Shown one piece after another: positions 9,039 to 19,000 of a DNA stretch of 64,000 nt. How positions within the stretch are numbered: the first letter of the stretch is position 1; the number at the start of each line of letters is the position of its first letter. Below the pieces are notes generated by a model, which had not been told where the DNA came from, searched no databases, and saw only the letters and a list, made by a program, of their open reading frames with translations. Source of the stretch: Trypanosoma brucei gambiense DAL972 (taxonomy: Eukaryota > Euglenozoa > Kinetoplastea > Trypanosomatida > Trypanosomatidae); assembly GCF_000210295.1 (NCBI RefSeq), contig NC_026735.1, positions 569,749 through 633,748 of the forward strand, given 5' to 3'. A program made the translations under genes and the position numbers.

Positions 9039-10143
9039 TGTCAGTGTTGTTTCCTTATGACTTTATCAAATACACACATATGCGGGAAAGAGGGAAGAGC
9101 GTGTGAGTAAAGGGGAAATGCAACAGTGACAATAGAAAAAGGAGTTACATAAAATATCAAATAATCACACATACACTCGAGGATAATAAACAAGAAACAT
9201 GAAAAAGGATAACACAAATAATAATGGAAGAGAGCAGCCATATCACATATCCCAACAAATTGGTTAGTGAGGCACAGGTACACGTCGTATTTGATACAAT
9301 AGTGGAGAAACTAAAGCAGAAAGAATATACATTATTCAACTCTTGTTTGGTACAACCCTACTGTGCGAGGTCACCCGGAGCATTCGAGAGTGATGAAAAC
9401 CAAATCCTCGCCTATTCATTATCCACGTTGGTTGAGGGGCGGAAGTGCTGCGTACATCAACGCGCGGTAAGAAGCGAGTGAAAACCGACTTACATTTGTT
9501 GCGACCTTCTTCAAGTGACGTCCGTAGGTGTGCCTGATCAGGATACGGCCATCTAGTATGAGAAGTAACCGGCGACGCCGATCTATCCGAACAAATACTA
9601 CAACAAACAGCATAGACACGGAAGCGGAGTGGGAAAGCATCACCAGCTCAGTTGTACTCAGCGTGCCAATAGGGTGGTTTTTTTTCTGCTATAAAAAAAG
9701 AACTTGAAGCATAAAGAAACGATGGTCCGCCTCCAGCTGCGTACCGGCGCACAGCGGAACCCCCATTGAATTTAAAACATCGTGCAGGTGGAGGTGCGGC
9801 AAGTTTACTCCCTCCCTTCCCTTCATTGTCTTCTTGGGTACCTCGCGCATGTCCCAACAAACCACACAATCTCCAACCCGAGGACAACCGATAACGGGCA
9901 TACGCTTTGTCTCCCCGCAAAGTCTCCAAGCGCGCACGTATTCACATCACTATCGCAGCCTGTCATATTGCATACAAGTCGCTGTGGCCTTGCGAAAAAA
10001 AGCTCCCAGCTAGCGTAAACTAAACTCTCTCCAAGCACCAGGAGACAGAGTTGTAAATGCACACCACCACTCAGTCCCAACCTCGCTTCTTCGATCTGTT
10101 CATCTGTCAACACCAGCTCTCCCAAGTCCGTTCATCCATTGTG
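9039..10143. other. Spacer between CAP-domain gene and lectin copy A
   Basis: 1.1 kb, comparatively GC-rich in its CAP-proximal half. It holds the lectin splice acceptor and the presumed CAP 3' UTR. It is duplicated at 3591-4695, and its lectin-proximal ~400 bp recur at 32376-32780. Long chance frames exist but none is convincing. Confidence 0.6.
9061..9101 (-). promoter_or_regulatory. Predicted spliced-leader acceptor of lectin-like genes
   Basis: Minus-strand tract CTCTTCCCTCTTTCC followed by an AG-free stretch to AG at 9062-9061. The same element is conserved at 3613, 7144, 30482 and 32398, 23 bases upstream of each lectin-type ATG. It marks the expression unit that has been duplicated. 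Confidence 0.55.
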
Positions 10144-12966
10144 TTACCTCCCGGGGCGTACATCCCATTGCACAGCCTCCAGTCCATCCACAAGCAGCAC
10201 CGCGCGTCCACAAAACCCCCTCACCAACGGCACCTCGCCAACAAACACGGTGCACGCATCATCGACAACGTCCAACCTCGTGACGTCGGATGACACGAAC
10301 GTTGAATAACCGTCCGCTATAAGCGCTACCTCCACGCGGGGGTATTTTGAGGAATCTGTGAGGTCCCGCAAGCGGGAATACTCCCGTCGCAACATCTTTA
10401 ACCGCCTTGAACGAGCTGCGCTACGGCGGCACACCAGCACCAGCTCCTCCTCCGCGTCGCTTACTGCGTCCTGTCGCTCTGACACCCTGTCTCTCAGTTC
10501 GTTAACTTTCTGTTGCAAGGCATCCTCCTGTCTCTTCAGATTCGCGAGTTCTTTACCCCGGCGGCGCACCATATTTTTCTGAAGAGCAGCGATTTCCTGT
10601 TGAAGAATCTCTATCCCTTCCTTCTCCTCCTCTTGGGCCTCCGCCAACTCTTCCTTGGCTCGCCGAATCTGTTCTTTCAATTGGGACTGGCTGCTCTCTC
10701 GCTGCTCCTGATGCATGGCACGCTCCTCTCTGTAGAGGTGGGTAGAGATGGTGTCCACAGCGCAGCGCAAGTGATCGTTGCGCGGAACTCTTACGGCAAC
10801 ACGCTGTGTGTGGTTGAGTGTTGTCCACACTCCACAAAGCGGTTCGATCAGAGTTGCACCACGTTGTTGAAATTCGTTCATGATGAGCGGCCAGCCGCAA
10901 GGTTCCTCGGTCTGATCGATGGGGCAGGCACACCGCAACTGAAGTAGTGCAGATGGCAAACGTACCACAGGCCCATCGGTCGGCACTTGATGCAACCCCG
11001 GCTGATGGCAATGGTGGTGTTGTTGATACCGCACCAAAGAACCGTAGTTTTGCTCAGGTTGAACAAGGGAGCACTGATTCGTGGGTGTCACGCGTATGCA
11101 ACCTACATTTCTGAATGGCTCAACGGCGCCCAACCCCCGTGGACGTTCAAATATGTGCACGAGTAGTGGTTGAGATGACCACCGCATTCGAGCAGAGCGG
11201 ACATCTAAAAGAATTTCCACCTCATTCAAGTCGTCAAGTCTTCGTTGAACGAGAATCAACTCCTTGTCTAAAAGGGGAACCATGGGCACAGGGTCCAAGG
11301 TTGACGTCGCCGTTGCCGAAATGTCAACATCGCACATGCACGCTCGAACAACTACACGTACAACATGTTGGTTCCTGTCAGCAAAAATGGGGTGAGAAGT
11401 TGGTTCGACCACCTCCACAAACAGCGAAGATTGCAACTGTACAACGACACGGCCACTCAGCAACTCCTTCTTTCTTGATTGACTCTGAGGAGAATCATCA
11501 CCATTCTGGTTGTTGTTGTTGCTATTTATAATGCGATGGATTTGAGGGAGTGAAAAGTCCCGTTGCTCATGGATCAGGCTAAGTTCTTCGAAATTTGTTG
11601 CTAGCAATAGCGTCAAACTCACCCTACCATCAGGAGCACGCACCCAGCCACACCCCAAAAGACGACCATCTTTCCAAAGAAGTGGGTTGCGAATTGATCC
11701 TGCGGGAAATTCGTAAGCCTCGGCATTGACGTTGGGTGCCAAAAGAAGGAACTCTGGTAGTCTCTGTGCGAGGAGCATTTGCAACACCATTTTTCGTGGT
11801 GTGAAAGCATTACACATCTGAATTCCACGAAGTGCCCCAGACAAGTGACCGTACTTTCCGTACACACTTACAGTCGTTTGCTTCAGTGATTCGCTTTCCT
11901 CAGCAAGAGCGAGGAGAGATTGATCCATACGTTGGGCCCCCGTTTGTGAAAGGCTAAGTGAAGGATATGAATTCCGACCACTGTTAAAATGGCCTTGCCT
12001 CCGTTCCATATCATCACTGTCCCCATCCGTGCCGCACTCACTACTCCCCTTGTAGCTATCACTGCTCCCTTCACCCGACAGCCCTGCGGACAACTTTGCC
12101 ATGCTGTTAGTGTGTTCACTCAACTCGCTCAGGGCGCAAGTTGTGCTAGTGGGCACCTGCGATCCTTTTACGGTGCTTTCCGTACTGGCTCGAACCCGCC
12201 TCATCCCCTTCTTCGGCGGCGACCCATGAGGCCTTTCTGCTGCCGCAACAACACCCAACACGCTCTGATGTCCGTTACTTACGTCTCGTGCTGCAAGGGT
12301 CAAACTACGGCTGTACTCCAGTAAAGGTACTGATTCCGCTTGCATCAACCATTGAGCGCAGTTCAGAATTAGGGTCGCGCCCTCCGTTGCCCACATGCAT
12401 GAGCGCTCGACGTACCGCTTTCTCTCTTCAGCCTCCTTTATCTGGCTCTTAAACTCCTCACTCATCCGCATTATGGCTCGCTGCCGCCTATCCAAGTAGT
12501 CGTCATCAATCAACGACGATCCTCTCCGCTTTCGTATGTTGGCGCGTCGTAACTTCTTGGCTCGCTCAGCGTCCTCGTGGTTCCATCGCTCCCTCATGTC
12601 GAGCTGTGCATCATTCCAGTCCTTTTTCAGCGATGCGATGGATTCCTCTAGTGCATTGTGCTCTTGCTTAAAATCCTGAATATACACCTTCAATTGTTCG
12701 AGCGTCATCTCTGGGCAGCACTGCGTCTTCGGATCAGCACGAACGTAAGGATAACCAACGGTAGCTTCCTCCCGTAAGATATCCGCGTAACGTGCGGGGT
12801 CGCGCCGGAGTTCATTCACCTCGACAACAATTTCCCTCTCGAACTTGCTGTATTCATCTTCCTTCGACATGACTGCCCTGCGAAGTTCACCTGTGCTCGT
12901 GAAGTTATGCAGCTGACGGTAAGGGCCCAGAGGCTGCGCACTCATAGTGTCAACTGTGATGGACAT
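10144..12966 (-). CDS. Large coiled-coil protein with a split CAP (SCP/PR-1-like) domain
   Basis: The 940-residue product opens with a CAP-type helix at about 43-66 (EREIVVEVNELRRDPARYA), followed by a charged coiled-coil insertion. At about 212-235 there is PLLEYSRSLTLAARD and then NGHQS, matching the CAP histidine segment. A second low-complexity insertion (rich in S, T, G) separates this from FTPRKMVLQMLL near 380 and GRLLGCGWVRAPDG...LLLATNF near 430-450, the CAP core strands. A second coiled coil lies at about 750-880, and a short beta-rich end follows. No signal peptide is visible, unlike secreted CAP proteins, so the protein is probably intracellular; its function is unknown. It sits directly upstream of the lectin array in the transcript. 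An incomplete duplicate is at 4696-6896. Its splice acceptor may be the strong pyrimidine tract at 13340-13415, which would imply a long 5' UTR. CAP assignment is fairly firm, function is not. Confidence 0.8.
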   Translation of the reverse strand: MSITVDTMSAQPLGPYRQLHNFTSTGELRRAVMSKEDEYSKFEREIVVEVNELRRDPARYADILREEATVGYPYVRADPKTQCCPEMTLEQLKVYIQDFKQEHNALEESIASLKKDWNDAQLDMRERWNHEDAERAKKLRRANIRKRRGSSLIDDDYLDRRQRAIMRMSEEFKSQIKEAEERKRYVERSCMWATEGATLILNCAQWLMQAESVPLLEYSRSLTLAARDVSNGHQSVLGVVAAAERPHGSPPKKGMRRVRASTESTVKGSQVPTSTTCALSELSEHTNSMAKLSAGLSGEGSSDSYKGSSECGTDGDSDDMERRQGHFNSGRNSYPSLSLSQTGAQRMDQSLLALAEESESLKQTTVSVYGKYGHLSGALRGIQMCNAFTPRKMVLQMLLAQRLPEFLLLAPNVNAEAYEFPAGSIRNPLLWKDGRLLGCGWVRAPDGRVSLTLLLATNFEELSLIHEQRDFSLPQIHRIINSNNNNQNGDDSPQSQSRKKELLSGRVVVQLQSSLFVEVVEPTSHPIFADRNQHVVRVVVRACMCDVDISATATSTLDPVPMVPLLDKELILVQRRLDDLNEVEILLDVRSARMRWSSQPLLVHIFERPRGLGAVEPFRNVGCIRVTPTNQCSLVQPEQNYGSLVRYQQHHHCHQPGLHQVPTDGPVVRLPSALLQLRCACPIDQTEEPCGWPLIMNEFQQRGATLIEPLCGVWTTLNHTQRVAVRVPRNDHLRCAVDTISTHLYREERAMHQEQRESSQSQLKEQIRRAKEELAEAQEEEKEGIEILQQEIAALQKNMVRRRGKELANLKRQEDALQQKVNELRDRVSERQDAVSDAEEELVLVCRRSAARSRRLKMLRREYSRLRDLTDSSKYPRVEVALIADGYSTFVSSDVTRLDVVDDACTVFVGEVPLVRGFCGRAVLLVDGLEAVQWDVRPGR

Positions 12967-13554
12967 TAAGATCCTCTGTGAGTGCGTGTGGTTAAATTGC
13001 TTCTACCCGAAGTCAAGCTTTACAGGCCGCGTCGTATAAACAAGAGACAAACTACAGCGTTTGGTCCCCGTCTCTATACACAAGGCACTCTAAGAATATA
13101 TATATATATATAATCTTAACCTCTTTTGGTTTGCCTCTTCTCTACTACAAAACAGAAAATATAGAAAGTGGTATTGCTCCCTTCTTCTTTTTTTTTTCGG
13201 AGAAGGGGTTTGAATATTAAATTCCTGTGTCTTCGACCTGCGGTAAGACAGGCGTTATGGGTGGCTAATGTAGCTGCCGCCTTCCCGATCACGTACCACC
13301 ATAAAGAGATATAAGCACGTATGATACGTACGTGCACAGGGAAGGGCGAGAGGGGGAAAAACAGAACGAAGTATATTAAGAGGAAGGGAGAGTTGAAGAG
13401 AAAGAGAAAAGAGGTATCTGCGCAAAGGATAGAACATGTTGTTGAAAGCCGAAAACAGTTCATGGAAATGCGTGAGACAATCAGCACACTAATTGGAGGG
13501 AAAGTAAAAAGGTGTTGCACAGGTATTGCTAACGACGTATCGCTACGAACTCCT
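12967..13554. other. Spacer upstream of CAP-domain gene
   Basis: Holds a (TA)n tract near 13096-13112, a plus-strand poly-T near 13187-13198, and a long purine-rich run at 13340-13415 that is a pyrimidine tract on the transcribed strand. The latter is a likely processing signal. No domain-bearing frame seen. Confidence 0.5.
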
Positions 13555-13692
13555 TTACGACCACTTTTTGCCCAACTGCTGCCCATCATACCGCTCGGCC
13601 ATTGACTGCCAGTTTTGCTTCGCACCGTCTTGATTAACGAACATTGCGAGAGCAGCGGAAAAACAACAAAATACGAGTCCGTAGCGACGCAT
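13555..13692 (-). CDS. Small protein of 45 residues with one hydrophobic segment
   Basis: A 45-codon frame runs from ATG at 13692 to TAA at 13555. The product starts MRRYGLVFCCFSAALAMFVN: a short basic start, a hydrophobic segment of about 15 residues, then a charged amphipathic C-terminal half that ends in KKWS. The main support is the upstream context: on the minus strand a pyrimidine-rich stretch from about 13790 continues with no AG at all for about 90 bases until AG at 13700-13699, six bases before the ATG. That is a textbook trans-splice acceptor. The size and layout resemble small inner-membrane subunits of mitochondrial respiratory or ATP-synthase complexes, but I do not recognise the family. 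A downstream in-frame Met at residue 17 is an alternative start. It lies between the SET-like and CAP genes and is too short for usual gene callers. Confidence 0.5.
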   Translation of the reverse strand: MRRYGLVFCCFSAALAMFVNQDGAKQNWQSMAERYDGQQLGKKWS

Positions 13693-13698
13693 CCCTGA

Positions 13699-13790
13699 CT
13701 GGTAGGTTGTCCAAGAGGCCATTTGAATGGAGAATACGCAACAGTGGGTGAGGAACCGGAGCCGATGTCAAAAGAGAAAGCAGCAGTAGA
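13699..13790 (-). promoter_or_regulatory. Predicted spliced-leader acceptor of the 45-codon gene
   Basis: Minus strand: a TTCTACTGCTGCTTTCTCTT tract, then about 70 bases without AG, then CCAG ending at 13699. The ATG follows after six bases, or two if the next AG is used. Confidence 0.5.
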
Positions 13791-13792
13791 AG

Positions 13793-14172
13793 TCCGCAGC
13801 CAAACCGTTTCAATAATTTAGCGCAGCGACAGCCGAACTGTATGCTTGTACGTGGACGCGAGTCAAGGTACTTTTGTGTTTAAAACTACTGCAAAGAGCT
13901 TTTGTCGTTCCGTAGCGGGGAGCAGAAACAAATCGTTTAGGAGGAAATGACACAACGGGAGAAGAACAAAAAAAACAAAGGAGGGGGAAAAGCGAAGCGA
14001 GTGCAGGAACTGGAAGAGCGATTCGTAGCAGCGGATACACACGCACAAGTACCAACTCCCAGCTGAAATGGTAACGGAGGGGGAGGGGTTTGAAAATAAC
14101 AAAGAGAAAGGTTTTGCCAACAGTAATGGGGACGGTACTCAGTGAGTCACTATAAGGCGCGAGGCCACTCCC
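13793..14172. other. Spacer downstream of SET-like gene
   Basis: About 380 bp. Purine-rich on the plus strand (for example 13960-14000), so pyrimidine-rich on the transcribed strand. Probably the SET-like 3' UTR plus processing signals for the 45-codon gene. No other gene seen. Confidence 0.45.
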
Positions 14173-15246
14173 CTATTCATTATTCAGCAACCGATTCGCC
14201 TCCATGACCCGAACAGTCATTGATTCCTGCTCGGGTGCGCCCAACTTGGGCACACCACGAACGTACAAGTAATCTCCCTCTTCAATCGGGCACAGAGCAC
14301 GTAGTGCGAAGAAGGCGCCCGCTCCCTGCTCCTGAGCAAGGCACCTTCGTCGCAGCTCCCTCATTTCATTCGTCCCCCCTTCCGATAAAAACAAATCTTT
14401 GCACTGCTTCAAAAGCGTCTCCTCGTCACTGAAAGGAAAGTATTCTACCGCAGTATTGTGCAGACCGTCCTCCAGCTGTGGCACCGCGTCGATGAGCGGC
14501 ATGAGCGTCGGTACAAACATTTCATCCACTTTAGCTTTGAAAAAGTTTGTACCTGGAAGAAACAGTCGAATAGCAGCGGACTCAATGGGCACCGCACGCA
14601 GGTGCAGTGCAGCGAAACTTCGGAACAAATTCTCAAGGAACTCTTCGGGATCTTCGCACGCGTCTGTAGCCATCTCTGAGAAGTAATGATCCACCAGCCC
14701 GCTTTCTTCACCCCTTTCTCTCGAAACGCCGTTGGCAACGCCGTCGCGCCCGCGTGTGTCTTCTAGCAGCCAGTGAATGTATGGAGTGAAACGACTCTCC
14801 TCTAGTGAGGCTATACGGCACATCCAACCGGCCGTGGTGAGTTCCGACATACTGGCACTGCGCAAGAAGCTACACCGCTCGTCGTAATTCATCCAATTCA
14901 CCTCGAGAGGAAAGTTATGCGATACGGTCCCACCCTTGCCTCTAACACCGTACATCTCCTTGGCAACAACGAGAAAGTTGAAGCAGGCGGTGTGTGGAAG
15001 GGTGATGATCGCCTGCCCGGGCCGCAAATGTCTTGCAGCACGAAGGCATCGGGCGTAGTGCATGGTGGACACAACCTTCACGTTCCCGCTACCACGCACG
15101 TTGTTGGCCTTGCACCATGCACGAAACGACTCCACAGTCTCCCGTTTGTACAGCCACGTACCCACCTCCTTTACCAAACGCGGTGTTTTTGCCGTGTCAC
15201 GGTGTACCGGAAATGCAACGCGGTATAGGGACGACGGACGTAACAT
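14173..15246 (-). CDS. Divergent SET-like protein of the SETD3/Rubisco-methyltransferase type
   Basis: The product has 357 residues from the first true ATG (15246; the triplet before it is GTG). Its segment order resembles SET proteins of the LSMT/SETD3 class: ARHLRPGQAIITLPH near 70-85, a helical insert with ESRFTPYIHWLLED near 145-160, AIRLFLPGTNFF near 220, MPLIDAVPQ near 245, and a late FFALRALCPIEEGDYLYVRG near 310-330. In active family members the MPLxD segment leads to an Asn-His pair and the last segment ends in a catalytic Tyr-Gly. Here the matching places read LHNTAV and VRG, so activity is doubtful. The start (MLRPSSLYRVAFPVHR) could be a mitochondrial presequence. It may therefore be a methyltransferase-derived structural or assembly factor. 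Family assignment is moderate and rests on pattern only. Confidence 0.5.
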   Translation of the reverse strand: MLRPSSLYRVAFPVHRDTAKTPRLVKEVGTWLYKRETVESFRAWCKANNVRGSGNVKVVSTMHYARCLRAARHLRPGQAIITLPHTACFNFLVVAKEMYGVRGKGGTVSHNFPLEVNWMNYDERCSFLRSASMSELTTAGWMCRIASLEESRFTPYIHWLLEDTRGRDGVANGVSRERGEESGLVDHYFSEMATDACEDPEEFLENLFRSFAALHLRAVPIESAAIRLFLPGTNFFKAKVDEMFVPTLMPLIDAVPQLEDGLHNTAVEYFPFSDEETLLKQCKDLFLSEGGTNEMRELRRRCLAQEQGAGAFFALRALCPIEEGDYLYVRGVPKLGAPEQESMTVRVMEANRLLNNE

Positions 15247-16079
15247 CACCTACACGTCCACAACGCTTCGAAAATGGACGCCCTTCCGCAATCCCGTTTT
15301 TCCCTTCCCCACACTGTAGCGGTTACCACAAACATCACGGGTGGAAAGACAATAAAACATGGGCGGCCGTGTTGGGTTGGGAGGTAAAACAAAAAGAAAA
15401 AACAATAGAAAAAGCAGAAATAGAAAAGCTCACGCCAGTCAGATAGTGCAAGACGCGTGATGTTAGGCAACAGGAGGGTCACAGATGTTGTAAACACAAG
15501 GGAACGTGTAAGGAGGATTGAAAGATAGGGGGTGGAATTAAGTTTAAAAGAAAAAACCTTCTGTATCCAAACCGTACCTATACCCAGTTGTTCTCCCTTC
15601 CCCCTCTCTTTCTAAAGAATCATTCTTTTTTTTTTAAGAGTGTAACGAAGAAGAGAGGAAGAAAGCGAATGTAAGAAAATCACAGCAGTCTATTTCGATC
15701 TAGCTTTTCTCCCCATTTGTTCGTGTTTCCCCTCTCCCTTTCCATTTCCATTTCCCTTTCCCCCCCCCCACATTTGACTCTTCCGAAAGTTTCAAATCCA
15801 AAGACACTGCTATACATACAATGTGAAATACATGAATCACGCCACACCATCGCTGTAGCACAGAATCTCCCTCACGTCTCAACTACATAATCAGCATAAC
15901 CCATTGGAAACATCATGCACAACGCTTTCCTGCACAATCCTCACACACAGAGAGATGGAGGCAATATGCACAACAACAAGAACAGCAAAAAGATTGGAAA
16001 ACGGAGCGGTCAAACAGTACTTGAAAAAACTAAAGTCAGCGAAAAGGGATAGAGAGGGTAATAAGTAAGTAACAACAGA
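15247..16079. other. Spacer between CFAP57 and SET-like gene
   Basis: 830 bp holding two purine-rich (plus strand) runs, 15385-15430 and 15647-15680. Either could be the pyrimidine tract for the SET-like start; the first is nearer. Also a poly-T near 15628-15637 and a C run near 15762-15770 on the plus strand. No gene seen. Confidence 0.5.
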
Positions 16080-19000
16080 CTACACAAGTGGGGGGAGCGA
16101 GACAATGGCCGATTTGGGGGGAGCGAGTGATGCCAACATCTGCTGTAGTGATTCGACATGATCACGTATGGATTTCAATGCCTTGCGGTTTTCCTCCAAC
16201 TCCCACAGCAACTCCGGTCGCTTCACACCAGCCAGTCCCGTTGGTAGAGCAACCCGACCTGGAGGGCCTTGTTTGCCGCGCTCCTCTAACATGGCGTGCC
16301 GCTTACCCTCGTCCGCCACAGTTACTGACACATTGCGGAGATCTGCAAGTTCAGCTCGGAGTTCATGAATTTCACGGATAAGTGTAAGATTCTCCATCAT
16401 CATTCCTGAAACCTCGCAGCGGTGCTGCTCCTGGTCCGCCTCACATTTGCGGCTCAGCGCCTCCACAGAAGTACTAAGGTATTCCACCTGTGATTTGAAC
16501 TCGTCCTTTATCTCCTGGCCCACCTGTGCTGCCCGCTGGCCGTCTCGCGCTACCACGTGCCGTTGATATAACCGCTCAACCACGTCACGCAGCATTGCGG
16601 CATCTTGCATGGCTGGGGCAATCTCACCTATATCCCTCTTCACACGGGATTTGTATGTCTCAAAATCCTTCATGTGGCTGAGTGTTTGCTTGATTTGCTG
16701 CTGCTGCTGCGCCAGTTCGGCCTTGAGTTCCTCAATGTTCTGGCGAAGAGCAATGTTGTTCCCGTGCAGATTGTCTAGCTCAACATTTCGTTCACTAATG
16801 CGCTGGTGCTCCCGAGCAATCTCCCGTTGTCTTGGCTCCATCTGCGACTTAAGCTGTCGGATACGATAGTCCAGAACGAACTTGTGCTTCTCCAGCTCCT
16901 GGTTCAATTTCTTTAGATCATATATTTTTCGCTCCTTCTCACCGATAATAGCATCACGCTCATCAATATCTTGATGCAGTTGAGCCATCGTTTCATTCAA
17001 CTCGCTCAACTGTTCTGTTAGCGTTGCCTTTGCGTTATCGAGCACCTGCAATTCACTGTTGTGTACGTCTGTTTCCTTTTGCATGCGAAGAGTATTTTTC
17101 CGCATAATAGCACCTTCACCCTTCATACGCAAGTACCGTTCACGGATGGCATTCAACTCCGCCTGATTTTGTTTCTCTACGTTCATAACTTCGGCATCCG
17201 TGTCAAGTTCAAGACGTTGACGCACCTCCGCGTTGTTTGCCTTTGTCCTTTGCACCTGTTGCTCGAGTTTCTGAAGCCCCTTCTCTCGCTTTGACACAAC
17301 ATCCTTGAAGCGGTCATGATCTTCCTCTTGATGCCGCTGGATCTCTGCCAGTAGATCCTCTACTTCTCGTTCATACACAAACGTACTTTGATCGAGCTTG
17401 TGTTGCAGCTCAGCGCAGAGGTCCTCCAAACGCTGCACCTCTGCCTGCCCTTCGCGCTCTAATCCTTCGAGCTGTGGGGCTGACTCGCCCTCTTTTTCTA
17501 ACTTAACCGCCACGAACGCCCGCTCCTGCTCCGCTTTTGCATTAAGCAGTGCCTCATACTCTGCATCTAGTGTGTCCAGTTCATTCTTGAACTCATCCGC
17601 GCGCTCACGCAGACGGGTGTTCTGCTCGTGATTACGTCGCTTCTCGTCACTCTCAATATCTGTACGTAGTTTCTCCGTTGTGTGACGCAGACTCTCAATG
17701 GTAATGTCATGATCCTCCACTTCACTTGCGAGAACAAGCACATCATCACTGAAGTATCCCAAGTCTCGCTGGAGCGGTCGACCATCCTCGCGGGCATCAA
17801 ATATGAAGAGCGTTCCATCAGAGCTAATGGTGTAGAGGGTGCTCTCATCATGCGAAAGTACCATACGCCCCACCGGACCCATGTGCGCAACAATAGGAAC
17901 TTCCTGCACACCTACCTGAAGTGGAAAAGACATAAACTTAACGGAACCATCGTCCATACCACCAAACAGCATACGTTGTTTTGGTGCGATCAGTAGTGAC
18001 GTAACTTTGCTTTCCACAAATTCGTACTCCGTGACGGCCGCGTTCGCAGCAATGTCAGAGGTAGTGTACCGGTCCATCTCGTGAAGTGTGGACTTCCACT
18101 GCACATCCATGGCAATCGACGTCGGCTCACTAACGGCCCACAAGGTTCTATCATCGGCTGTGATATAGCGAAACTGGTGTTTTTTGTCAGCATACTCCGT
18201 TTCCTTACGCATCTCGCTTATATTCCAGTTGATGACGATCCCATCAAGTGAAGATGAAATGATCGAGTTGTCGGTTGGATATGGTGAAGTGGCGCACCAC
18301 TGAAAACAGTTGATTTTCTGCGGATGACCGCGTAACTGCCCATGCACATCGCAAGTAAGTGAATTGTACAAATGAATAATATTACCGTGAGCAACGGCGA
18401 AGTAACTTCCACCAACTGAGTATTTTACGTCTGTAGTGTTGCGCAAGTTGATGACCCGCCGCTCACGCAAACCGTTCCAAAGGATGCTCAAGACACGTAC
18501 CTTATCAGGAAAGCACACGACCAGGTACAGACCATTGGGATGAATGGCTAACGCGCCGGGTTGGGAGGTGAAGTACTCACACGTTTCCAAGCGGTGGGTG
18601 CTGGTATTCCATATGCGGACGCTCTGGTCAACACCACTTGTAGCGAGATAGGGCTTCTTCACACTGCAGTCCAGGCCAATAATCCCACCAATGTGAAATG
18701 GTTGACAAACGTGCAAGACCGTGGGTGGCTCCTCCGCAGAAACCTTCGACCAATCGCTTGCAAAGTTGAAGGCGAGGATTTGTCCGCCGTGAGTCACCAT
18801 CGCCACGGTTTCTTCTGTCTGATCAATACAAAGGTGCACTACGCTGTTGTCCTTCCGGGGCTCGGGTCGTCCAGCTTCCAAGCGCAGTTGTGCTGGTCGA
18901 ATTCCCTTTCCACTCACAGTTGGTGAACTTTCGGTGGTTGAAGAAATTTTACCCTGCGTTATGTCATTTATAACAAAAAGCGGTTTCGCGGGTGCGTCCT

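Noticed and set aside
9823..10125. 100-codon minus-strand frame (LTDEQIEEARLGL) just downstream of CAP, also at 4375-4677
   Set aside because: No ATG (opens with TTG), an in-frame stop just upstream, no domain. Probably 3' UTR; the match to a short string in uL11m looks like chance.
13116..13625. 169-codon minus-strand frame overlapping the 45-codon gene
   Set aside because: Mostly translated pyrimidine tract (Phe/Leu/Ser-rich) with no motif; the 45-codon frame has the better start context.
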